Assembly: GCF_021462225.1 (NCBI RefSeq)
Contig: NC_061812.1
Span: 46,171,363-46,235,362 of the forward strand
Origin: Girardinichthys multiradiatus
Taxonomy: Eukaryota > Chordata > Actinopteri > Cyprinodontiformes > Goodeidae
Direction of reading: 5' to 3'
DNA length: 64,000 nucleotides
Shown piece by piece: positions 54,650 through 64,000 of the stretch. The notes under the pieces are model-generated. The model was not told where the DNA came from. It searched no databases and saw only the letters and a program-made list of their open reading frames with translations. Position numbers and translations under genes: made by a program. Each line of letters begins with the position of its first letter. Within the stretch, counting starts at the first letter, position 1.

Positions 54650-57059
54650 GCATATCAATTCGTTGTTCCCTGTTTTCCTGCACAACACTGGAATGCAAGC
54701 AGCACTGGTACCTGCTGCTATCAGAAGCTAGAGAGCATATTGCTGCACACGAGCGAGCTTCTCCTCAGATGGGTGTGTTGTAGATGACCTTTTAGGCTTA
54801 GGCTACACAGCAAATACTTTTTCACCTCATTTACATCTTCCTTCTATGTATATAGTGCATCAAGTATCGTGCTTTATCTTGTCTAGAGTTTGTATTAATG
54901 TATATAAATCATTTTCACATTTTTTCTAAATGTATTTTTTGTAAATGTATTTTGTTATTTATCATTTTTTCTGTTATTTATTTATCTTTCCTAATATTAC
55001 CTTCTAGAGGTGCACCTTTAATCTGTCCTGCCTCTGAAATTATTTAATTTCACACTAGGGGGATGATAAGGTTAATAATCTTATCTCTATATTAATAATT
55101 GTATTATTGTTATAGAAGTTTTTGTGCTCATTTACTTGTCTATTACACTGCATGAAAAGCAGGATTATCAGCAGTTATTGACACGTAAAATTGCAATAGA
55201 ACTTCAGGGTAGTGGCTGAAACAGCAGTTTTCTATCAGCACTGTAAAATGGTATGAATTGACGTCAGCTTTCTTTATCAGTGTTGCCCCCCTGACCCCCC
55301 TCTCCTCAGGTCTAGGGTAGGGTTTCACATGTAAAGATAGTTGCTATGAGCCATACAAATGCAAATCAGGCAGTCAACACAGGTCTTAGTGAATGCATTG
55401 TGTAACTGCATGCTTACATTTTCACAATTTATTGATGCAAATAACAACACAAGTTGTAACCAAAGTTTGATTTTTATTTTCTTGCCATTTACAGTCCTTG
55501 TAATCTTTTAGGACTTCTGACATATGTGGCTACACGTGAAATATAGTACAGGGGGATCATTCACCCAACATTAAATTATCAAGAAAATATTTCTGAGTTA
55601 TATTGCATTATGACATTTTAATGTATTGTACAATTAAGGCAATGATGAAAGTCTAATTACATTTTGCTTGTCTTGGGGAGGGCGTATGCCCTGTTTATTC
55701 AATGGGGAGAGACTAGTGGTTGCATATTTATATAATGTGTGCAAGTAGATCTCAGAGGGCCCTTGTTTTTCTGTGTGTGGTGCATGTCTGTTTGGGTTTT
55801 GGGGTTTACCATTTGTGGATCCTTTGTAAAGATCCCCCTTTCTTTAATGAGTTGTAAAAAAAAAAAGGCATTTACTATGAGATATTTGAAGGTGGTATAA
55901 ATTTGTGTAGATTTTTATCACTGTGCATCACTGCATTCTAGTGAGTTCTGACTGGTCTACAGGAGGGTACAACTCAAATTCTGTGGATGCTCAACTCAAA
56001 TAATAATAATAATCCATTAATTATAAAAATCCATTAATGAAATTCAAACATGTCATGCTGGATTTCTCCACGAGACACCAGGAATGCAGGCATGCACGCA
56101 CAAACCTGTTGGCCTCTTCTTGACCTCTAAGGTCAAGGTCCCTGACTACCTCAAGCACAGATTTAAGCCAGAACCATTAGGGACCAATGACTTACAGTAA
56201 CAACGTGTAAAGAAGTCTAGAGTGATTACTACTCTTGACACTTTAGGCCAAATCCCCACAGAGTCGAAGATGATATCCGCACAGAACAGATGAACCATGA
56301 AAATGAAATTACACAAAGCCAGAGGAGCCATAATAGACGTTGTAATACTTATGCTACATCTGTAATGCCTGAAGTAAACAGTTAACATTGCGCATATGCA
56401 TGTTGCAGGACAAAGAAGAACATGGTGGCAACAACAAACGCAAATGTCAGAAAAGAGTCATTTGTGTGGACCAACAACAAGGTGGAACTTCTTGGGCTAC
56501 ACTGGACTAAGGAAAGTACAACAAAATGTTGACAGGGAGTCCTGCCAGTCAAAATATTTTGATGAATTAGTAGCATTTTTGGCATAGTCCACGAGGAAAG
56601 CTAAGATAAGTATTTCCCTCACTGCGAAAACAAAGAATATCATAAATAAGTACAGGCAAGTGGTGGACACTGGACGCAGGAGTGGCAGGTGGAGTGTTAT
56701 ATTTTCTGATCTGGGGTGGGTCCCCAGCTATGCACTGCATTGATGGTGAAATCAAGATCTGGAAGGGTCCTGGAAGAGTGTCCTACTATGGAGCATGCAG
56801 ATTTGGAAAACTCTCTTGAATGTTTACCTGCAGTGGTTGTAATCCAACGCCAAATGCTAAATGCTAATCTTTCAACAGTGGAACCGTTGCCCTGCAGGAA
56901 TTGAAAAAACAGTTGTGAAATGGCATACACAAAAGAAAAAGGTTGAGCAATTTTTAAGAAGCATATAAGCCCAAAACTAAAACCAAGACAAACACTGTCA
57001 AAATGTGTCACCACCTACCAAAGAACCTTGTGCTCAATCCTAAAGGGACAATATATTTC
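54650..57059. other. Anonymous AT-rich sequence
   Basis: No 3' LTR matching 42614-43001 and no env was found here. Short ORFs (for example 56146-56388) show no motif. Confidence 0.45.
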
Positions 57060-58453
57060 TTTAGCACTCACCACACTCTCTTACAATTAGAACCCTCCAC
57101 ACAGTCTAATATTTTTGTCACTGACTGAGACGAGGCTGAGTCCTTTTCAGCTTGTATGGCTCCCATAACCAAATATTCCTCCACAGCGTCCTTACTAGCC
57201 TCGCAGTAATTGTGGGGGGCAAAGCAAGAGTAAATACCACGGGGCAGGTTTTCCAAATGTATGTCCATATTCTGAGCCATTCTGAGCGCAGCAAATCTGG
57301 CCTTGAGGCAACACATTAAACTGCCATTCATGCTCTGCACTAACAAAGTCCAAAGTACTGTTCTTGAGGTGTGGTGCCACCGTTAAAAGTACTGCTTCAT
57401 GACATCACCGAGAACAACTACTGGTATTCATCATCATCCACAATCTGCATCTTCAAAGGAGAGATCTTGCCAGTTTCAAAGACATGTTCACCAAAGATTT
57501 TGCAAATACGCGTGCATCACGCACACTCAAGTCAAGTCAAGTTTATTTATATAGCGCTTTTCAGCAACAAGGCACTCAAGGCACTGTACATAAGGAAAAA
57601 CATTACAATGACACAGAAAATCAAACAACAGAAAAACAAATCAAATTACATTAATAATCCTTGGCGGTTTACTGGTAAGAATACAATCCTTCTAAGAAAT
57701 CTACAAATCTGTGAATCCTTCTAAGCTTGGTCACTGGTATAAAACAGGAACCACAGGCACCCTGCGATCTTGTAGAATCACATCCAGTTTGCGATTCTGC
57801 TCCCTTAACATTTCAGTCTGAGTGTTGATAGCTCTGCAGATCCCTTCACATAAGCCAGGTAGCCTTGCAATGGCCAGAACTGTTGCCGACATTTCCCAAT
57901 TTCACAATTTGCCAGGGAACCGCAAAGCAGAAATCCTGTTATCAGAAATCCAATTATGTACACATCTTCTACGTCCTCGACTGACATCGTTGTCAGACAT
58001 ACAATTGTCCACTTCTGCCAGTAGTCCATTGTGTATCCAGAGAAGAATGTCCCGTCTGGACAAGAGGGATCTTCCTTACCCTGTCTTCCCATTGAGAAAA
58101 TTTGATCAATTGCGTTGAGAGACCAGCTGACCAGATCCATGTCCACTCCTTGGCCACTTTATAACCACACCTACAAAACTATATGTAGCCCTGCTAAAGT
58201 TTATCACAACTTGAAAGACCTTTATTTGGCCCTTTTCTGAACAGATGGGGCATAAGTACGATTTTCCTATAGTTGTGTTTGATTTGAGCTGTTCTGGATA
58301 TGTGTAGTAACCTGTCCAGCCAAGGGCTCTTATTATTTTGTTTGTATAGTTTGAAAAAGGTACTGTGAGAAAACATGCTCCATATGTGAAACAGCCAAGA
58401 TTGTTGTTTTTTTGACTCTCAGTGGCTGGAAGTTGAAATGAACAATCCATCAT
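57060..58453 (-). other. Unrecognised coding-like region, minus strand
   Basis: Overlapping minus-strand frames (58106-58453, 57805-58146, 57068-57346) have a composition more like protein than noise. The first has cysteines in pairs (CFTYGAC, CPIC) and NYT and NTT sequons, as in a secreted or envelope-like ectodomain. A further frame ends with a heptad-like stretch (QTEMLREQNRKLDVIL) and PVVPVLYQ before a stop at about 57735. A LINE/SINE tail at 57530-57620 interrupts. I could not assign a family; frames change often, so any gene is broken. Confidence 0.35.
57530..57620 (-). repeat. 3' tail of an L2/SINE-type retroposon
   Basis: CAAGTTTATTTATATAGCGC followed by CACTCAAGGCACTGTACAT, the same tail type as at 861-990, in minus orientation. 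Confidence 0.65.
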
Positions 58454-59439
58454 TTTAAATTCTGATTAGCTGAGGAGAGGGAGCAGGTGGAAGGATGGAG
58501 GAGCATGAGAAGAGTGGGGAAAGAAGAGAGAGAGAAAGAAACTGAATAAGGACTCAACTTGTTGAGAGTTTTAGTTAAGGTTTATGTGTGTACGTATGTC
58601 ATTGTATAACGATACAGAATGCACCAAACTTTACAAAGCTGTAAAAAGTTCAGTAGGTTATAGTAATATTGCAGTGCAGCTAAGCTAGACCGACATGAGA
58701 TTACTGAACTTTGGATGGAATGCGGCTATTTGTGTGGAACGTGGCTGTTTGTGTGGACCGTGCCGGAAGATACTCGGGGCAGAAACCAGATAGTGCTACA
58801 GGTGACCGGAAAGCCTGATAGCACCTCTGGCAATGAGTGGGACCGGATGAGCCACGCTGACCATCTGTGATGAGTTTCGCTGGATCCGAGCTGCATAACG
58901 TCGAAAGGTGGACACATACGGACACAGAAAATATTCCGAGGTTGAGTGAGTACTCCAATCTAGTTTGTGACTCATTGGATTTAACGGATCGCATTGTATT
59001 TGACCCCGCCACTCCCGAGTGTCGACCAGGCCTGCAACGTGGGGGGTTAGTTTGCATATGCGAACTGGTAAACTGCGCTGTTTTTTATTTGGAGGATTTA
59101 ATTTAATACCACCAGCTACTGAGAAGTGTACAGTTTTGATTTATTTAAAAGACAGAATGTTTTTGTAAATTACATAGGCTAGGTGAGACTAATAGAGACT
59201 GATTTTTGGTTTAAAGAAACCATTTTAACTGGCTCTGGCATGAGTTCTATTGTTTTGTGTGTTTCTGACCTGCTAATAAATTAGAGTGTTAAGATACAGT
59301 GTTTGATTATTCGGTTGGGTTGGTGTAAGTTGAAAGTCTACAAAGGGAAGTAATATAAAATAGTTGAACTCGGGGGCGCTATCCTAGTGGGGGGTATAAA
59401 GGAAGCGCTACATATACTTATAATTACAGACAGCCTGCA
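58454..59439. other. Anonymous sequence
   Basis: No recognised gene or repeat. A GGAGGGGAG-type purine run lies near 58470-58540. Confidence 0.4.
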
Positions 59440-59600
59440 CATTTAATGACTATTTACCTTTCTGGTTTATGTAGTCCATGGAGTTATGAGATGGCTTCTT
59501 TATGTCAATTTGGGTCCCATCTACTGCTCCCAAACATTGTGGCATGTCATGGACACCATGAAAGCCCACAACTAAATACTAGGCCTCAGGGCAGCCTGAT
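59440..59600 (-). pseudogene. Harbinger (HARBI1-like) transposase exon
   Basis: The minus strand reads MPQCLGAVDGTQIDI, then SHNSMDYIN, the highly conserved block of Harbinger transposases around the first catalytic aspartate (GAVDGT). A splice-acceptor-like TATTTAG precedes it. The later DDE parts are not present. Confidence 0.75.
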
Positions 59601-59603
59601 GTA

Positions 59604-60499
59604 CACGGGTTGGACAATGAAACTGAAACACCTGTCATTTTAATGTGGGAGGTTTCATTGCTAAATTGGACCAGCCTGGTAGCCAGTCTTCATTGATTGC
59701 ACATTGCACCAGTAAGAGCAGAGTGTGAAGGTTCAATTAGCAGGGTAAGAGCACAGTTTTGCTCGAAATATTGAAATGCGCACAACATTATGGGTGACAT
59801 ACCAGAGTTCAAAAGAGGACAAATTGTTGGTGCACGTCTTGCTGGCGCATCTGTGACCAAGACAGCAAGTCTTTGTGATGTATCAAGAGCCACGGTATCC
59901 AGGGTAATGTCAGCATACCACCAAGAAGGACAAACCACATCGCACAGGATTAACTGTGGACGCAAGAGGAAGCTGTCTGAAAGGGATGTTCGGGTGCTAA
60001 CCCGTATTGTATCCAAAAAACATAAAACCACGGCTGCCCAAATCACGGCAGAATTAAATGTGCACCTCAACTCTCCTGTTTCCACCAGAACTGTCCGTCG
60101 GGAGCTCCACAGGGTCAATATACACGGGCAGGCTGCTATAGCCAAACCTTTGGTCACTCATGCCAATGCCAAACGTTGGTTTCAATGGTGCAAGGAGCGC
60201 AAATCTCGGGCTGTGGACGATGTGAAACATGTATTGTTCTCTGATGAGTCCACCTTTACTGTTTTTCCCACAACCGGGAGAGTTACGGTGTGGAGAAGCC
60301 CCAAAGAAGCGTACCACCCAGACTGTTGCATGCCCAGAGTGAAGCATGGGGATGGATCAGTGATGGTTTGGGCTGCCATATCATGGCATTTCCTTGGCCC
60401 AATACTTGTGCTAGATGGGCGCGTCAATGCCAAGGACTACCGAACCATTCTTGAGGACCATGTGCATCCAATGGTTCAAACATTGTATCCTCCAAATAT
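59604..60499 (+). mobile_element. Tc1-like element, 3'-truncated
   Basis: A TA (59602-59603) precedes the TIR-like start CACGGGTTGGACAATGAAAC at 59604. A nearly intact transposase gene follows at 59790, but the element stops at about 60499, before the end of the gene and without the right TIR. Confidence 0.8.
59790..60499 (+). pseudogene. Tc1-like transposase, C-terminally truncated
   Basis: About 236 residues are open from MGDIPEFKRGQIV. Residues 1-110 form the paired-type helix-turn-helix DNA-binding domain (GASVTKTASLCDVSRATVSRV and the second helix-turn-helix). The catalytic domain begins with VLFSDESTF, whose first Asp is at 60243-60245. The sequence VKHGDGSVMVWAAIS follows. The frame leaves transposase homology after HPMVQTLYPPN at about 60499, so the second Asp and the Glu of the DDE triad are missing and the protein cannot cut DNA. 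It is far less decayed than the Tc1 at 25962-26891, so it is a younger insertion from another family. Confidence 0.85.
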
Positions 60500-60960
60500 T
60501 CTCCCTCTACTCGCTGTCCAACTACAAGGCTACTTACAAAGTTGTCCCACCTTCTGCTGGTCCAGCCAGGTCTTATCCAGTACCTTCTCCTGGTGGCCAT
60601 TCATGTTGAGAAAATCATCCCTGCTGAGGAACTAAGCACCAGTAGCAAATGTAGTTTTCCAAGTGCAGTTGACTGCAGTCAGTCCATAGAGGAGCAAAAG
60701 ATGTTGGTATAAAATCCACAATAAATTCAAAAGCCTCTGGAACACAACTGCAGTCCACCATTGTTGTTGTTGGGTGGTGTTACAAACCAGCCAGTTTGTA
60801 GCTGGTTAAGCTGTGCCACCACATGTGGTGGCTCCAAACGTTCCTACTCTGGGAGTAGGTTTCAAATGTAGTCGGTTTTGCCACCATTTCATGTGGGTGG
60901 GTCCTCATAACCCAGCTTGGCGGAAACTCCCAAACCCAGCTTTGTGTGGAAGGGGCCTTG

Positions 60961-63900
60961 GTCATGGTCCTTTTTTGCTTTAACTGTCTTGTTTTACATA
61001 TTCTAATGTAAATATGAATTCTGTTCAACTTAAAAGGAAACAGCCAAATTAGAAAATAAATTTTTTGCAGCCAACAGTAAAATGAAAGTGAAAAAAGGGA
61101 AAGTAATAGAGGAAAAAAAGTCATTGGGAATTATATTAACTCTTTTCATCTAACTTTATTTAAAACCTTGTTTTTTTTCTTCTAAGAAGGCTTTGTTTTC
61201 CCCTTCCAGCAAATAATTCAAATATATCCACCCTTCCTTTAATTTAAGACTTTAAGAGTCTCAATATTTTGCTCTGGACTTTAATTTAAACATTGCAGAT
61301 TTAATCTGTAGCAATTCTTTCCATCGTCTTCTGCAACATCAGCTCCCAAGATGACTGATGCTCTAATCCGCAAGATTAATCTAACAGTCCAAGTCTTAAG
61401 AAAATGCTGCTGTGGAGGAGTGAAGGAGATCATGCTCACAGATTAACAAATATGTATTTCTTTGCAGTCTCACAAGGTAAGATCCCTGTCCACTGCAAGT
61501 GTCCACTTTTTTGAAGTCTTGAACATAAAGTGGCTGAAGACAATTTTTCTTATCAGTTTTCTTTATTTTTTGCAGCCATTACAAAGAAACCTTTGATTTA
61601 TCATAGTGTGTTTAGGTGTTTACCTTCTGTTAAGGCATCTTTGGATCTGAATAGAGCAGTCCACCCAGAAACACTTTAGATACCACCTTCCTGCCTTAAT
61701 AGCACCCTAACACTATCCTTGGGTTTAGTGTCTAACATCTTGGACAAGTTACTAAACTCCACACTGTGGCTAAATGCTTCTTGTTGTATATGTTTAGAAT
61801 ATGATAAAGAAACAAAATAATACAACAAAAAATTATACAAAACTACACAAACTAAAACAAACATTGTAATATGTCAATGCATGAAATTGCAATGCTTTTC
61901 TCATTACTCTTATGCTTTTAAAAAGCTAAATAAATTAGTTGACAGTTGTTTCCACATTTTATTTGTTTTATTTAAATATTATTGGAAATAATGGGTGCTT
62001 GAAGAAGAACCATAGTTTCCAGTGATAATTTCACAAATGAAGCAAAAGCACTTTGAGGAATGAATACCAGCTACATGCAGCACTTAGCTGAAGAATAACA
62101 TTTTAGACAACAGCTGATAGAAGAAAACGTCTGGCAGACTTCACTCACAATAATTCAGTACAAGGTATGGAAGCCACATCATACATTCTGGAATGAAGCG
62201 AAGTGCAGATAGAACAATGTACATCACAAATGGCAAATGCTTCCATTGCTTAAAGAGTATTTATATGAAATAAAAATTTATTTTCTTAAAGAAAAATGTC
62301 AAAAAAGTTTAGGAATAACTGTAATTAAAGAAACATTTTATTACTTTTCTAACGTATCAATTAATTAAAACAAAGACAGAAATAGGAGGAAACAAAGAAC
62401 ACAATTGCAGAAATCTTATAGCGTTTAAAGATTTCTCACTGTATGCAGCTTATATCTAGTCAATTTATCAGTAATTTTATAGGGACATTTATTATACAGC
62501 ATATCCAGCCTGTTTGCAGGTATTCCATCAAGATTAAATAAGAAAATTTTAAAGAAGTTGGTGCAGATATGAAATTTTTATTTAGGAAATAGCTTTTTAA
62601 AACATTGATCTCTGCCAGGAAGACACCCATGGCATCATGTGTTTGAGCAGAGGTTGTCACATATTCTGACACAAAATTGGGCATCCACAGTGCCCTGATT
62701 TATTGGAAATTGTATTTTGTTCAGTGATCACAATTTTACTTCTGGTGCAAATAGACTGGATATGACAAAAAGAATTATCTATATTTTATGAAATTTGTGA
62801 TTAAATAAACATCAGGTTTGGTCCCTTTAATACCATCAATCAACTCAATGTTTCAGGACATACTGTAGGTTACAGCAGCCCCCCACACACAAACAACCCA
62901 ACTACCACCATGACCATCATTTAGCTTTTTATGTTGTAACTTGAATTGTTCAGTCCACCTTGATGAAAATAGTTGTGCAACAATCATATTTGAAATTGAC
63001 CATTCTTTGTTTGTCTTGATGTGTGTCTGAGCTTCTTACATAAATAAACACATTACTAAATGAACACAGTTTGGGAAATGTCATTATGTTTGTCTGAAAG
63101 ACTGATGTACATTTATAGATAACATTTATAGATTCCAATCTATTTAAATTAATTAATCATTTAAAATTCAATATGACAATATACAGTTCCAGCCATACAA
63201 CACTGCTACAGAAAGTTTCACAAGTTCCAGAGAAAAAATAACAAAAGGCAAAATAACAAAATTTCATTTTCAAAGGATTAAAACTCAATATCACTCTTTT
63301 AATTGATGTTTTTGCAAAATCATGTTATCTATTCAAGGGGATACACCTCAGTTAAACATAAATGATATTAAAGACAATTTCATAGCAGAAGTACCTTTTT
63401 TCTCAATTCAGCCTATTTTTGTCATAGTTTGATCTAAGAGTAAAATGTCCCCCAAGAATTTGACTACAATATAATGAATATGAATATTAGTGTTAGTTCT
63501 CAAAACACAAACTGTTTTTGTGTGGATATTGAAATCACATGTCACTTCACAATGTCCAGGATGGTGTGAAACCTTTAAGTAAAAATAGCAGAAAAGAAGC
63601 ACTCTTAATAGCACAAAGTGTCCCTCTTTTCAAATGCTTTAAAATATTTTCTGGGTTATTCACACTTATCGGTAGATGTATGGGTAATCTTCACATTAGC
63701 TCAGAAGCTATTGCTAGTGGAATCTACATCTTTTTCTTTGTGCAAACTTGAATAATGCTTGAAGTTTTGATTTTAGAGTTGGCTTTATCATTTAAATGTG
63801 TAAGTTAGTTCTAAAGTAAAGACAGCAATTATTTGTTTGTATTTCTTGTTTGACGTTATTAACACATAGAAATGCCTTAAACAATTTAAAGCTGTATTGA

Positions 63901-64000
63901 GTGAACTAACAGTTATTAATTAGACATGAAATTTTTTAAGGTTGGGGCCTAGGCTCATCTGAGAAGGCATAGGTCTGCACCAAATTAAGCAAATGTGACT
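60961..64000. other. Anonymous AT-rich sequence
   Basis: Low GC content and only short ORFs. No tRNA, exon, terminus or known repeat recognised; it may be ordinary intergenic DNA. Confidence 0.5.

Larger units (their letters stand above)
59440..60960 (-). mobile_element. PIF/Harbinger element, interrupted by a Tc1-like element
   Basis: On the minus strand a 5' part (60960-60500) carries a perfect 18-bp palindrome (60815-60832) near its end and a possible N-terminal exon. The transposase exon lies at 59600-59440. The plus-strand Tc1-like unit separates them. The outer end near 60956 (AAGGGGCCTT in either orientation) may be the TIR. The opposite TIR and the 3-bp target duplication were not found. 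Confidence 0.55.

Noticed and set aside
57240..57380. Retroviral RT suggested by FNVLPQG
   Set aside because: The residues after LPQG do not follow RT (no SP..F and no YxDD box), and no other pol domain lies nearby.

Overview
The window looks like accessory, transposon-packed DNA from a teleost fish, probably a percomorph. The reasons are a Rex3/RTE-type LINE, L2/Rex1-type LINEs with the fish-typical tail around GCGCTATATAAATAAA, Tc1-like, PIF/Harbinger and hAT elements, a short-LTR Gypsy element and gamma/epsilon-like endogenous retroviruses (ERVs). I see no convincing intact host gene. Almost every coding-like stretch is a mobile element or a decayed copy. The one partly gene-like locus is a degenerate multi-exon HECT ubiquitin-ligase-like gene at about 28.7-30.5 kb.

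Layout, left half. A Rex3-type LINE (998-3514) carries a solo LTR with a 5-bp target duplication (1915-2264). It meets an I/Nimb-type LINE remnant (3555-5977) at a perfect 17-bp hairpin. A complete but non-autonomous LTR element (6828-9197, duplication TACTC) encodes a repeat-rich protein. A CT-rich repeat is split by a solo LTR (11331-12127, duplication TTCTT). A minus-strand L2/Rex1-type LINE is scattered in pieces from 20.7 kb down to 12.7 kb. A Gypsy element (13.07-16.52 kb), an L2 3' fragment and a G-rich repeat lie between the pieces. Then come a degenerate hAT (23.2-25.0 kb) and a Tc1-like element inside about 475-bp inverted arms (25.3-27.4 kb).

Layout, middle and right. A 6.9-kb structure with roughly 0.95-1.1-kb inverted arms encloses the HECT-like pseudogene (27.9-34.9 kb). 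A retroviral env-TM plus 3' LTR lies between short inverted repeats (39.2-40.7 kb). From 42.6 to 54.6 kb two ERVs are nested. A plus-strand ERV (tRNA-Tyr primer site) is interrupted by a solo LTR and by a minus-strand ERV (tRNA-Trp primer site; 5' LTR at 53431-53855). A Tc1-like element sits in a PIF/Harbinger element at 59.4-61.0 kb. The last 3 kb are AT-rich and anonymous.

The most notable observation concerns the pol genes of both ERVs. Between protease and reverse transcriptase each carries an extra segment with the order strand-helix-HxT ... HxS, the signature arrangement of 2H (LigT/AKAP7-like) phosphoesterases. The two histidine motifs are about 60 codons apart in both, although the two ERVs are otherwise diverged. 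This suggests a phosphodiesterase domain carried inside the Pol polyprotein. The assignment is made by eye and needs structural and profile tests.
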